From Rostratula benghalensis (lineage: Eukaryota; Chordata; Aves; Charadriiformes; Rostratulidae), in contig VXAI01000182.1 of NCBI GenBank assembly GCA_013399305.1, positions 1 to 64,000 on the forward strand: 64,000 bases of DNA. Reading direction: 5' to 3'. How positions within the stretch are numbered: the first letter of the stretch is position 1; each line of letters opens with the position of its first letter. Below are positions 7,701 to 21,640 of this stretch, piece by piece. Under the pieces are notes generated by a model. It worked only from the letters and a program-made list of their open reading frames with translations, was not told where the DNA came from and did not search any database. A program made the translations under genes and the position numbers.

Positions 7701-10700
7701 GAGGGACTTTGTGCATTGGCTGGTTTTATTTCATCATCCATCTTCACCAGGGAGCAAGAAGAAATGTCTGGATTTTAACCTTACAAGCTACTGTTAAGAG
7801 ACACACTGCAGGTTGTCAGGCATCTACATGAGCAGTCCTGATGGCATTCACGTGTAAGGAACCACCAATCACCACAGCTTTGCCGTGGGTTTTATTATCT
7901 CGACAGATTAATTTTTAGTGTCTGACAAATGAATCATCAGGTAAAGCTGTGGCAATTGCCTACCCTAGCAGGCAGTTAATTCCCACCTTTGGCTTTCTGG
8001 CATCCACTGTAGGGTCATTTCTGGGCTACAGGGGAATGCCAGCTTTGCTGCCACCATTGCTGCAGGCACTACTCACCAGACCCACAGCTGGAAATCAGCA
8101 TGGCAAAGAGCTTGCCACTACAGAAAGTCTGAAATTACCACCTGCAAAGGCTTTCTCAAAAGATCAGCCACAAAGGGAAGGAATAGCTGTAAAGCAAACT
8201 GCTGCGGAGAAGAGCCATATGCATAGCTATAACTGAGATCTTCATTGTGATCTCCAAGTGCTCAATGTACAACAGAATGGTGAAGGCTGGAATTCATCCC
8301 AGTGTATTGAGGGATGGGGTCGTGCTCTATGCTGGCTTTTCTTCCTGCTTACTTAGCATTTTTCCACACTCCTTGTGTCCTCATGCACACTCTGTGGGAC
8401 AGCAGACATAAAGCAGCTTCTTTGCTGTGGTGCTGCATCATTTCTTTGAGTTCAGCTGACAATTTCCTCACCAAAAGAGATGAATGGAGGGCTGGGAACG
8501 TGTCCTTATAGAAGTTTCCTGCACAATCATGTGTGTGCCCCAGCTCCTCTCGGGCACCGGTGATAGCATTTGTGAACAGTGGAGAGCAACAGAAGTATGA
8601 GATGTAGAGAAGGAAAGAGCCAATGATAAAGATAGCTTTTGTTGGTAGAAGGAAATAATTGCATTGCAAGGGGAAGAAGAAAAGAAGAGAAGGAGAGGCA
8701 GTAAAAAATTGCAGCCTGACTTCTGCCTTGTTCAGTATCCTTACCTTTGCTGGGGCATTGGTTTTGAGCTCTTGGATGGGGCAGTATGTGCCTTAGTTAA
8801 CTCCCACACCAAATGACTAGGCAGAGAGCATAAAATAAAAAAAAATGCTGAAAGATCATTGTAGTCATCAGCAGTTTACCACCGTCCTTGTTAAACTGCT
8901 CTGAAAACTTCAGGCTATGCCCCTCTTAAGTTTTCTTTCCTCAGGTTCATGGACAGAGGTTGCTGAGGACATTGTGTGACTATGTGGAGCCTTCCCTGAC
9001 CAGATCTGGAGACAAAAGATACCGAAGACAGGAGGATGGTTCTGGTGCTAATCACAGAATCTAGATATGCCATTTCTGCTTCTTGAGCTTCCACTAAAAA
9101 GTTAGTTGGTCTGTTTTTTCACCAGCTGCACAGGCAGAGCCTGAAAAAGGAGAGTTAGTTACTAGGGAAGGACCAGAAGACTGCTGTAGACATGCAGTTC
9201 AAAGCTGTGGAAGGCTCTGTACCACAATTTGTGCCACGGTGCCACATAGTTGACCTGGAAGCACCAGTCTGTGTGGTGGGAAGAGGTGACTTTTTCCAGA
9301 CTGCCATGAGGATGTATACAATAAGTCCCACACTGTAATTCCTGTTCTGAAAGCCGGCAGCCCTTTGTAAACGTTCATGAGCTAGAAGAAATAAGGCAGT
9401 TAGCATCAAACAGTGAAAACTCACTGTAAAGAGATCTGTTGAGTCAATAAACCTATTCCCCTCACCCCCCTGCTTTCCATGTACTTAGCCAACGCCAGCT
9501 GTGGCCCAATTAAACTCAACTGCTTACAGAAATGGATCTGTTACAAACAAGTACACAATGGATTATGATTGTAATCACTTAAGAGGTCACAGCAGCTCAG
9601 TGACTGTGTTTCCTGATTTCTGTGTGAGGCATAGGATTGAAGTCCTGACCCACTTTGAGTAGCTACAGAGCCTCCAGCCCCTTGATGTTTGTTAGGATGG
9701 TAAAATACAACTCGCTTGTGGTGTCAGCAACCACCCTGATACTCTTCCTCCACGTATTGACTCTCTTAAATTAGTGCAAAAGGTAGATACTGCCATCAGA
9801 TTACAAGGAGTGCATGAGAGCAGCAAAGAAATCCTTCTTTGCGATATCAATATGGTCATAACTCCAGGCTACTAACACCAGCAAAGTAAGCCACGAGAGG
9901 GTGGAAACGCCCTGGTGCTGATGCAGATAGGAAAAGAACCTGCAAACCCAAAGATCCTACAGGATAAAATGTTCCTGATGGTTTTCCTGGTGCAGCTTAA
10001 AGCTGTGTCTCCCACGACGAGGTCAGAAGTGTGCCTCTGCTGCTCTGACCATCACCCTGTGGTGAGCACGCTGCCTCCTCCATGGGGACACCGCTCTCAG
10101 GGACTTCAGACTTTCTCCTGGTGTGCAAGAGGTTTTACAACGGCATTTAATATTTTAGTGTTTGAGACAGGTAATCGTTTTCTGTCATGACTCTGTCAAT
10201 CCTGTCAGCTAAGAAAGATGATTACAGACACCGGGTTCAGCCCTTTTTCTTCTTTTGAGTTCTTTCCTGAAGATCTTTCTTTATTGGACCTCCCTGAAAG
10301 CATTAGCCTATAATCTATAATGCCATCTGCTTTGCTGGGCTATCAGCCAGGTCACTTTATTAAATCAGCATGGAGCAATTTACAGCATTGTTTTTCCTGA
10401 GTGACAGAACTGTATCGGGGGAGCAGAGACAGAGATGCTTTTGTGCCAGAGCAGAATAGCACGTGTGTTTCAGCAACAAAAGGGGGAAAAAATGGGGTTT
10501 CCCTTCTCTTGAAGTATTTTTCCTTCCTGTTTGTTTTTTTTGATGATATTGTGATCTTCAAAATTGCTGCTGAATGAGAAATGCTGTGGCAGGGCTAGAT
10601 TTTGGAAGCGAAAAGAACACTGGCATTTTTAGGATGTAGAGCTGAAGTGAGGTGTAGAGATGAGGTGAGAAGCTACAGCACAAAAGAATGGGAGACATTC

Positions 10701-13700
10701 ATTAAGTGTAAGAACCACATAAAAATTTCACTTTTATTAGAAACTTATTGCAAGCAGAAACCTGCCTCTCCACCATGCCTGGTCCTTTTGGCTAAACTTG
10801 TGGCTGCTGTTGACTCTGCCTGGAAAAGCAAATCTGAGGTGACTGCTAGAGAGCCAAAGTTTGTGTAAGACAGCTATACTTGAAGCTGTCTTGTTCAGCT
10901 GTCTAAAAGGCTGTAAGAAAATAGCTACATGGCATATAGCAATCCCAGTTCTTGTTTTACATACATATAAAAGAAAAAAAAAAAGCCAACAACAAAAACC
11001 CAAATATCATCTTTTAGTTGGAACAGCAGCTAACACCTTCACTATAAAAGAAATACCTGAAAGAGTTGAAAATAGCTTCCAGAGTCTTGTAAAGGTTTAA
11101 TTAAATCTTTTGGTGTTTTCCACCCTCTGGGCAATATTTTGCTTGCTTTCACATTGGACAAGGGGCCATTTTAAAATTCTTTTTATTAAATTAATCTCAA
11201 TCAATATTTACTAGGGATCTGGGCACAGAAAGGCTGGAATATATAATTGTACTTGCTAGTGGTGTGAATATTGAGCATTACACAGAAAGTGAGCAATGTT
11301 AATAGAAGTGATACATGTTAAAAGATAATCGATCAAATATAGACTCTACTGCTACTATTATTACTACAACTGCTACCAAATAGGTTGCCCCCATGCTGTC
11401 ATGGTTATTGTATCTCAGAACAGAGTTGGAAAGGTGCATAATTTCAATTTTTTCCAAGTATTATTTCATATTAATCTATATTATTGAGTGTAATATGCAC
11501 TAAACTACCTGGAATCCATTTGAGGAAAGTCCATGTAACAGCACTCTGAATCTATAAGACTTACAATGAGTGATCAGATGAAAAAAACCCAATCAATAAC
11601 AACCAGGACGGTGTTTAAAACTAAAGAACCTGTCCTAAGCAAAGTATCAATAACAGCACATTGTAAGAAGCCCCAGGTTTACAGGCAGGTTTACAACATA
11701 AATGTAGCAATAACACACCTTTCACACTTTTATGAATGATGCAGGCTATGAATTCATATTACCCAGGTCAGGAATGCAAAATATACAGATTAATCCAGGG
11801 AATTTTAATCCTGCAAGAGTATATTTCATCCTCTCATGAGATTAAGAAGTGCTGGATGAACTTTGGTATGAACTGGTGTGATTCTACTGGAATTACAGTC
11901 TAATGGAATGTGTTTTTGCCATTTTTCCTATATTACCTTGGACTATTTAGGTTCATTGGCTTGGGAAACTCAGAAAAACTGTCATCTTTTGGAAAACACC
12001 AGCCTTACGTCTTCAAATGGACCAGAAATTGTCTGAAAGGATCACTTGCCATTGCTTTTGTGCATAGCAGCTTCTGAATAGGAAGTCGCAAGAATCCTGG
12101 GGCATAGCAATTTTCAATTTATTTCATTCTTTTAATTTTAAAGGGAGCTTATTGGAACAGTTTTTGTTTATGATGATGTTGTAACATATTCAGAGCCCCA
12201 GGACATGAGGACCTTGAGAATTAAGGGTGAAAAGAGGCATATCCAAAAGCTGGTTTTGTTTTCCATACATCTGAGACCTCGTGAAAACAGGACTTCTTAA
12301 TATAACTTTGCCCAAAGTAATGTCTGTTAGTACTGTTAGATTAACTATCGTGTTCAAATATCTACCATAATTTTGTTAAAAGCTAACAAAAACAGCTTGG
12401 ATAAATGCGTCGATAACATTATGCTGCAATCCAATCACCTACTGTCATTAAGTATGAAAGCAATTCTTCAGCTGCAACTGAATCTACCACAAGTAGAAAA
12501 CTCTACAGAAAACTCTCTTACTGCATTTTAAAATATTCTCATATTCCATCACTTTGGCTGGGCAATTTAAAGGCAGATTATTGTATTAAGGGCAGCAATG
12601 AAAAATGAAAATGTCCCATTTAACCTAAAACCCATTAGTTAAAGTTAAACTGTATCTTTTAAATTTCCCATTCTGTTGATGTTTCACATTTTCAGTATCT
12701 CTGAAGATTAAATGAACAGAAGAAAGCAGATGAGACCACTCTGAGAATTTTGGATGCATAATCTGAGACATTTCATTAAAGGGGGTAGAAAAGGAGAAAG
12801 GATGGAAAGAACTCTCCTACTATAATGGAAAACAATGTAATAAAATAATTATTAATATAATTAGAATTCTTTTTCTAAGTATATGCTTATGATGGTGTAT
12901 GAGGTTTCAGGGCTACAATAAGAGAGTTGTGTTTTGCCCAGAGCGGAGTTTGTTCTCTTTTAAACCCTATTAAAGTCATATAGATGCATCCATCAGCTTT
13001 TATACTGAAAGAATGTGGTGACAGCATACATTTTATGAAAAGGAAAAGCCAGAGGATGGCAAAGAGAGATAGGATTATTATAGATTTTGGTACTTATTTG
13101 TCCACATAAGGGCCATTCACTAAGTTGTAAGATCTTCGAATTAAATTGAACTTCAGACGATTTTCATGTCTGAGACTCTGAATATTCCTTATTTTCAGGT
13201 GCTTGTACAAAAGGAGGAGAAGCATTTCCCCAGGGTTGCTTATCTTGTGAAAGCTGCCCTGCACAGTAAGCCACTGCTCTATCACTCATGGCAGTTGGCA
13301 GTGTTTTCCCAAAACTATCTTATTTCCAGTTCTTGCGTATCTAATTATATTCCCAAGTTGTTTCCTCTATAAGAATATGAAACATCAACACTCAGGATTA
13401 ACAGTGATAGATCAGAGTCTTTTCAGAAAAGGAGATTTATACTTGGTTCCTTGAACTCAAAATTCATATTTCTAAAGTTATAATTCAGTTAGTGAAGGTT
13501 TTGGATTGAAAGAGTCAGGAGTATCGAAGTTGAAAATGAAAAGTGTTATCAGTGGACAGAAGGCTGATAAAAAATGGTCTGATGGGGTGGAGTAATTACG
13601 TGGTTAAAATACAGAGTAAAATAATTATCCTCAAAAGGAATGCTTGCTGTGGATTGAGGCCCTTTACTCATTGCATTGAGGGGCTTCTTGTAGCCTTCTC

Positions 13701-16700
13701 GTGAACGGCTGCAGGCTTGCAAAAGGGCAGCAATCTACACTGGAAATGTGTGAAGAAATCAAAAGGGCAAGTCATATTCAAGAACAGGGACAGGTAAGGT
13801 GTTTAATTGTTGGTTGGACAGCAAAGTACAACTGGTAACAGACATTTTCCTAACTGCATCTTAAACAAATGAACAAACAAAAAAAATTGTACTTCTCATG
13901 CAATTTTCCTGTAATCTTCCATTTCAGTATGAATGCCTTTTCTCTTTTTCAGAAGCTATTTTTTAATTTGCATGGCACTAAGAACAGTGGAAAAATGCTC
14001 TGTAGAAATCAGCATCTTGATAACAGATTTGTAGAAATTATGTTTAAAGGGAGGGAAGATAAAAACCACATTATTTGTCCAGGAAAAAAGTCTTGCATCT
14101 TTAGTAACAGAGAAGCTCATTAAATTAAAGTAACAGCAGTCGCATATGAAACAAATCTCTTTTGACTGGAGAAGAGATGCCCTTGAGAGACCAAATAGCC
14201 TCTTAGACTTCCACAGCTTGAAGAGCTCTTCCCAGGAAGACCACTGCAGTGGTTATTTCATATTGCTCCCAAAACACCGCAATAAGCTTCTGGATAGATT
14301 CCTTGGAAGGGTGGGAGCTTGATGCCTGCTGCCCACAGCTATCAAGACTATCTGAGATGGCTTCTTGCACTAGTGTCTTCCTGTGGAGCAGTGTGTGCTG
14401 ATCCAGAAGGAGAACCTCATTACACCCTCTTTGCCTGGGTACCCACAAATTTGTGACATCTTCACATCCAAGCAGATGAAACACTGGTCCCTGTTTGTTT
14501 CTGGCAAGGGGGAAAAAAATACAAGTAGGATGCTGTGCTCAAATATGGGTGGGGGTTAATATTAGCTCAAGAGGCAGAGTGCATGTAAAGAGTTGACCTC
14601 CCTTTGTATTGTGGGAAAGGGGAGAGATGACTTCATTAGAAGTTACTCAAACACAATAACAAAATTTATAATAATGTTGAACTGCAGGAGATTTGACATG
14701 AACAAGCTTCTGAACAGGCTGTGATGTTTTATCTGGGCAAAGCCCCATAGAAACGTTTTTCTGCATTCCTGGCCTTCAGCTCTTGTAACCTGCTGAGTTT
14801 CTTAAATGCTTTTTTGCCTGGAAGGGGGTGGGTGTGAGGGATGAAACAAAACAGGTTTATAGCGCTGTTTGGCATATTTGTGGTCTGGATTTGTAGCTTA
14901 AAACATGAAAAAGTCCAGAAGAGATCTTAGAGGGAATACGCTGATGTCTGAATACACTAATGGCAAAATCTACTCAGTTATCCAGATGGAGACAAAAATG
15001 GGCATAGATGAGTGTACAACCCATTTGGAAAAGATAATTCCAATGATAAATACCAGTTTAATCTAGCCAATAGTTGGACATTTAAAATAACGTTTCAAAG
15101 TAATGAAACATTGGTATAATGTAGCCAGAGATACAAATAGTTCCTCTTCACGCGAGACTCTTCTTGTAAAACTGTGCCTTAGATGAATCAGAAGTCGTTG
15201 TACAAAGCTGAAATTACTGGAAAAATGTTTTACCTGAGCTATGCAGAACTCAGAAGAGATGGTCATAACAGTGACTTCTAGTCTTAAAACCCAAATAAAC
15301 CCAAATTCCTTTTTTTTTTTTTTTTAAATTTCTGTGCAGAGCTCAGTCAGAGCTAATTGTAAATACAGACATTCTCTTTCTTATTTTTCTTCATGAATGC
15401 TGGGGAAGATGCCCAAAAATAAAAGCATATGTGAAACGGGGCTTGTCTGAGCACAGAGTGACCTCATGACTTGTGTCAGATCTTACAGGAACTTATCCTG
15501 GCTTCTCCCAGTATGGATTTAGCGCCTGAAAGAGAAGTCCAAACTTAGTGGCACCATGCAGTCCCTTCTCTCTGCTGTTAAAGGAAATAGGGACATGAAG
15601 ACATTAATTACTCCGTTTGAGCCCATCTGAGTTCAAATATCAGACACTGAGGGCCTGGGTGGATACTTGGAACAAAAGGGAAAGGAAATCCACCTTGTGC
15701 AAAACACGCAAGAGGAAAAAAGACCTTGCAGTGGGTGCAACAAATGACTAACAGTAGTGCTGTGATTTCACACAGTTTTATGTTGAACTGTGCATGAACA
15801 GTGACATTTCAAGGAGCAGAACACAAACTACATGATATTTACATCCTGGGGTTTTCCTGTAGTATTACCTCCGGGGGTGCAATGAGTCTCTGCAGCTGAG
15901 ACAGAAAATTCATTAGTGGCAGAAGTAGTTTCTGCTGTGAACAAGGTAGTTAATAGATACCCAGCCATTTGCTGGTAGCATATTGAAGGACTTCTATGAG
16001 TGCTATGAATCTCAATAGCTTTACTTTGCCTGGGCTGCATTAGTGCAAGCAGTACCTTGTCCTCACCCTGTACATCTCCTGCCCCGAGTTTTCAAATTTC
16101 TGTAATCTGTGAACTGTCCCGTTACCATTCATGTGGAAAGGCTGCATCATACTGAGCAGTCCAGAGCAGTAAACATGCCTGATGCCCTCTTCCTTCGACA
16201 GACACAGACAGGAAGAGGGGAAGGGAAGAGACAGATGCTTGCAGCTCTTTGACAGCCAGTCCCTTGGAAGATGCCGTGTTCTATATATAGTACCTGCATA
16301 CAGTTTTCAGCTGCTCACACCTTGCAGCAGCAAAGAGAAGGAGAAGCTTTGGATTCAGTTCAGCTGTAGCTCTCTGAGAAGCAAAAAAAGAAGGGAGTTT
16401 TGTTTCTGAAGAATAATGTTCCCTCAAGCACCACTGTCTGGGAGCATTGTCTGGTGCAGGGACACTTGCAGGGCATCATGAGACACAGGTGATTACTTTA
16501 CCCAGTAGTACCTTCCTTGGGACTGGACCAACCCACACCACCTCATTCAAATTATTATTTTTAGAAGAACATTGAATGCTAAAACGTCACTGCTCTGGCT
16601 CAGGGGCTGTGCAAATCACAAAGGACATAGCTTGCCTTAAGCTTTCCCACAATGTGTAAAACGTACCGTGATGGATTTTCTTCCTGGCGAGCTGTATCCT

Positions 16701-19359
16701 AATCTGTTTTCTTCCCCATTCGTGGACACATCATCGCAGCCCCAGCCTTGTGCAGTCCAGACAGCTCACTCAGAGATTTGTTTGTCAGGTTGCATCATAA
16801 AGCAAGCTTCATCTACCTCCCTAGCTCTTCCTTTAGCAAGGCTCGTGTAGGAATGGTAAAGGGAAAAACATTGTGCAAAAGCTGGGTCCACTGCTGTGTT
16901 AGAGATCCTTAAAAGCAGAGACACATAAGGAACTTTGGAACTTTTACCTTCTGAACTTCTAAAATCCGAAAACCTTCAGAGGTTGATCCATAAATAGTCC
17001 CTTGTCAGCTAGTCAGCTGTGAATATTTCTGCTGTTATTATACAGATCTTGCAAGCTCAAGTCAGTGGCTAAAAAAATACTAAGCACAATGACTTTTATT
17101 CCATTGTTATTCAATGCACATCTCAGGAGAGGTGACTAAGAGGTGAATGAGAGATTTTGAAGTATCTTAACTCTCTAATTTTGCACACAAAAAATAACTT
17201 TGGTGCAGAACATCATTTAATATCTGGGTGAAACTCTTTAGGGAATAATTATCTCAAAAATTTCACCTTTTTTCCTACTGGGATGAATTTACCAAAAAAA
17301 CCCAACAAACCAACAGATATACTTGTTAACTACAACTGCTGTAACGCTATGCAAACACATTTCAGTTTATGGTGCATTCTGGAGATACTTATTATGAAGA
17401 ATAACACTGCTCAGTCAATATAGAAACTGTAGAGCTGTGGGAAGTTGGTGATGATTTTTTTTTGTTGTCCCTCACCGAGTGACTATGTCTGATTGTTAAC
17501 ACAAATTTAAAAATTTGTATACAAGTAAACACATCAATACAGGTGTTTCTTCCAAACATCTACAAATTAAGTTTCCATTCATTACTTCATTACTATTAGC
17601 TGTAGGATATATTGGCACAATATATTTCTGTTCAAGGTAAAAATATATAAAGTACCTTGGGATCTAAACTATCAAAAAGTTTATTTTGTCATGTTTCATA
17701 AGAGCCCATCTTTCTGTATCAAGAGTGGTGCACTTAGCTCAGACGCTTCTATAGGCTATGCAATGCAGTCATGCAGACTGTTTCTCCATGTGTTTGTCAA
17801 TGTTTAAGTAATTTTGACTAGGATGTGTACTACAGTGTGTGTTGTTACCGTAAGTAGATAATAATTTAATTCAGTCTGCAGCGCTGTCAGAGATTTCATC
17901 CCTCTGTGACAAAAGAAGGGCATAAATCACTGTCCATATCCTACCAAATGCACAAATATTAATCCCTTTAACACCCGTTGCCCATCTTCTTGCCGATTAT
18001 TTGTTACATCTAAGAGCATACTTCAATTTGCAAACTTTCAGCTGAAATCTACGCAGCATTTTCTTGTGAATATTTACTCTTGGCTTATTGAATGTCTTAT
18101 TGAATGGCCACTTTTGGTGGGTAGACTCTATCTTGATACATTAGCTATAAAGAACACAAAAATGCTACACACTGCATGAATAAAACCCTTTTGATTTTCT
18201 TAGATCCCTTTGTTTAAGCCATCGTTTTTTATTTATAGGGGAAGTCACAAGTGTCTCTCCTCTCCTCATAATGATGGGATGTGTATATCCTTCATTAATA
18301 TATTTAGTAATACCCAGCTTTTATCCTCAATAAGCCAAAGACAGACTTAGCTGGCAGTTTTTGGTGGTGTTAGTATTGTAAGAAATGTGTAACCATAGTG
18401 AATGTGTTTCTTGGTCAGTGACACTTTAGCACTTGAACAGTCCAAAATCAGGAGCTCAACCAGAGAAGGGACTTCAAGGTCTCCATATGCACTTGCACAT
18501 ATCAATGTGATGTGAAAAATGTTTATTTTTGTATCAGAAGGCTGTATATAGAAACTCACATATTTCAGCATAGGTGACTAAGACCATGACTGTACAGGAG
18601 GTTTGTCTGCCAAGGTTGACTCACTACCTTGCACTCACACCACTCACCCTCAGGCTCTTTGCATATGACATTTCTGGACCTACTGGTATTCAGCCCCTCA
18701 CACTGCAGGACCCCACCAGGATCCTAGTCTCAAAATCTCATCTCATTTTGGGGAGAATAACAGTTGACCAGCCATGGCTATGGCCATTCTAGGTCCTGCA
18801 TTGTTCACCTAAGTCAAAGGCAGAAGTTTCACCCACAGCCTTCCCTGGGAGCAGGGTGGCAGTTTACCTGGTATAAACATGTAAGAGGAAGCTGGGATGA
18901 GTGATGGGTCTCCAAAATTACAAGGAGAAGTCTCTCACTAGATGCAATCAGGCAAAGCATTAGAAGCATCAGGATCTTATAATTTGAACAGGTACTAAAA
19001 TGAAGCTGCCAATGTGAATTGTTGGCAGCTTCTCTTATGGTGCCTACTGGCTTGGCCACATGCCTTGCACAGAGCAGGTGCTGCAGTCCATGTCATGGTA
19101 GTGGTCATGGACAGACAGAAAGGACACATGGACACCGAGCCATAATGTGCTCCCAGTGATGTGCAATGTGGATACTACAAACACTTTACTCCAGGAGTGC
19201 TAAGCCTGGGCAGCATCAAGGAGACCCACGGGTTACACCACAGCTGACCCAGGAGCCAGTGATTGCTCCCTGTGCTGCTCTGAGGGTGCAACCAGGGGAA
19301 ATCTGTCTCTTACTGATTTTAGTGCAAGCCCAGCATCACTGACAGTCTTTCAGAGCTGC
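4731..19359. other. Long intergenic stretch, no gene recognised
   Basis: About 15 kb of AT-rich DNA. Open frames are all under about 110 codons, often overlap on both strands, and show no family motif. Minor items are a T16 run at 15310-15325, a short AC run near 6130 and an AT-rich inverted repeat at 17502-17519. A segment around 5.7-5.95 kb (TGCTCCCACTGCCTTCAGTG and GTTTGGCC words) faintly recalls old sauropsid interspersed repeats but was not called. Confidence 0.6.
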
Positions 19360-19390
19360 TGGTTAAGTGTCAAAAGATGGTTAAGTGTCA
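19360..19390. repeat. 13-base direct repeat, 5-base spacer
   Basis: TGGTTAAGTGTCA occurs at 19360-19372 and again at 19378-19390, separated by AAAGA. Exact identity points to a recent local duplication. No function can be assigned. Confidence 0.8.
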
Positions 19391-20230
19391 GCAATCTTAC
19401 TCCAGAATACTGTATAGTTGCAGTGTTTTATTTCCCAGCAATACATACAGACACATAGTTTGTTGCTCCTTTACTTTCATATTTTTTCCCTTTTTTCATC
19501 CCTAAAGTTTTTAATGAATAGTTTCTCTTTCAGAATTCATCTCCCCTGAAGGCTTAATATTGAGCTGTTCTTAGGATTAGAAGGTGATCTTAATTTGGGA
19601 CTCCCGTTTCATTACTACAATGCTACTGTATTTATTAATGGTAGGGAATAGAGTGAGGGAGGCTGAACATTATAAATAGCATCTTAAAGGATTATTTTGT
19701 TCACCTTGGTGTACAATAAAACTTTAATGGCAGTGAATTTTTTTCTCCTAGCTTCTAGCTTTGCACATAATTTAGTGAATTAGTTTTTCTTCTGGACCTT
19801 ATTTTTCTCCTGACACATGCTGTATTTCTCAGAAAGCTATAAGAAAGGGTAATACGGATAATAAATGTCCTCAGGGGCCCATCACAGGAAGATGCTTCAG
19901 GAACTGAAAAGCTAACTATGATGATGGCCTTCATTGCAATTGTGTGTGGTGGTAACACCTGGGCTTTTGTTACTGCTGTGATATATTTTCATTTCAATAC
20001 AGATACCACTTTGCTTGCACCAGTGTTAATTTAAGTCTTTTACTTTGATCAGGGGAGCTCATCCTTACAACACGGTGTTTATATCCACTCAAGATGAGTT
20101 CCTGAGGTTTCAAATCTTTTCAGGATGGCAGAAAGTAACCAGGCTGGGAGAAGCAGATTCCCAGATATGTAGTTACATGAGAGAGAATGAAGCTTCCTTT
20201 AACAAGCAGCAAATTATTTCCTTTTCAAAA

Positions 20231-20254
20231 TCTCTCTCTCACACACACACACAT
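20231..20254. repeat. Compound (TC)n(AC)n microsatellite
   Basis: Five TC units followed by about six AC units and an ACATACA tail. Likely polymorphic in length. Confidence 0.85.
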
Positions 20255-20469
20255 ACATGGCTTTGTGTTGCTTAATATGTATTTTTATTTTCCATTGATT
20301 TAATTGCTTTTGGAGAGTGAACCTCACAAACAGAGGCACTGTTGGAAACAAAAGGCAGTAACTTGTCACTGGCAGTTCATTGTTAATTAGCATCTTATTT
20401 GTCTGAAAAATTGAGGGGAGAGTAATAAGAGGACTGAAATGAAAGACCGAAAGTGAGTGTAGAAAATAT

Positions 20470-20800
20470 ATCACAACACCCACGCACAGCCAAGACAGCA
20501 GTAGGCAAGACGCATCCTCCGATTACGCAGGCGAGGAGCGTGCAGCCAGTGGCCACACAGATCACTGCAGACAGACAGGTCTATTTTAGCCCTGAGCCCT
20601 GGAAGTAGGGGTAACAGCTCTGCTGCCGTGTACGGCCCCCCACGCCACATTGCTGCTGTGGATGGGACAGCCCTGGGGCACAGAGCCACACGGAGGTTTC
20701 ACCAGCCAGAATAAAGTTGTCCTTTGTCAACTGCTTGTTACTCACTCCAATGAGGAGACGGGGACAAGAAAAACAAAAGCAATCTCCACAACCAAACAAG
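20470..20800 (+). mobile_element. Possible solo LTR or LTR fragment of an endogenous retrovirus
   Basis: This block differs from its surroundings. It has about ten CpGs in 240 bases (for example around 20510-20550 and 20630-20645), while flanking DNA is CpG-poor. It also carries an AATAAAG signal (near 20710) followed by a T- and C-rich stretch, the layout of an LTR R/U5 region. I could not find TG...CA ends, a primer-binding site, a target-site duplication or any retroviral coding sequence. An unrelated CpG-rich regulatory element is the main alternative. Confidence 0.35.
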
Positions 20801-20823
20801 GATTTGAGTTGTCAGCTGAAAGT

Positions 20824-20855
20824 GGTTCATTTTGTAAGAAAGGGTTCATTTTGTA
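20824..20855. repeat. 13-base direct repeat, 6-base spacer
   Basis: GGTTCATTTTGTA at 20824-20836 and 20843-20855, separated by AGAAAG. It lies at the right edge of the CpG-rich, LTR-like block and may belong to it. Confidence 0.75.
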
Positions 20856-21605
20856 CCTTGGGCCAAGGTTATGAGGGTTATTGGTCTGCGGTTATTTTAC
20901 AATGAAAAGAATGTCATTATACACGGTGCTTGCGATGGAGTGGATGCAGGTCTAAAAGGAGGACACAGGGAATGGGGTTTGCAAAAGAGAGAGAAGGTGA
21001 TGCTCCTGGGAGGGTAGCCTCCTCAGGAAGTCTGAATGTGCCCCAAGAGATTGGTGAGCAAAGTATTACCTACTACAGTTTCAAGAGCTCTACCCCTCAA
21101 CAATTTACAGCAACAGGCAGTTCAGGGAAAAGGCAAGAGAATCACCCGTTTACAACTGGGAGCAAAATTAAGCATCTTGCACAGATTCAGCCCCAGATTC
21201 AGCACTTTTTGACAAACAAGTGTATTTTGAATTAAATGCATGTATTCCCCCTTGTGCATGTCTCTAGAACTGAGCAGCAAAAATTTAGGCCTTACTGAAG
21301 GGGTTTGAGATCGTGAAACCGGACAAGGTGAGGGGCAGGGGGGTCTGGTCTAATGCAATGCACACATCTCATACACACTGACAGGATCAGGCTACAGTGG
21401 AGTACTTACACTGGAGATTGAGATCCTCAGACGGTTGGTGCACTCCTCAGCTTGAGGAAATTCAGGTGTCAGCCACGTCTCCTGGCAGCAGCAGGCATGC
21501 CAGGGCAGAGAAAGACAGGCAGAGAGAGAAGGGGAGGGTTGTGGGGAAGGGTGAAGGTGTCATGGAGCAGAGGGAGTTTTACATGTTTTCCAGGATTACT
21601 TTACT

Positions 21606-21607
<2 letters not shown>

Positions 21608-21639
<32 letters not shown>
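21608..21639. repeat. Poly(T) tract, 32 bases
   Basis: An uninterrupted run of 32 T, the longest homopolymer in the window. It may be the poly(A) tail of a minus-strand retrocopy. The sequence to its right, which would be the body of such a copy, matches nothing I know, and no target-site duplication is evident. Confidence 0.85.

Positions 21640-21640
<1 letters not shown>

Noticed and set aside
9040..9075. AATCACAGAATC resembling a reverse CR1 tail
   Set aside because: It is a single 12-base match, and the next bases do not continue into CR1 3' sequence.
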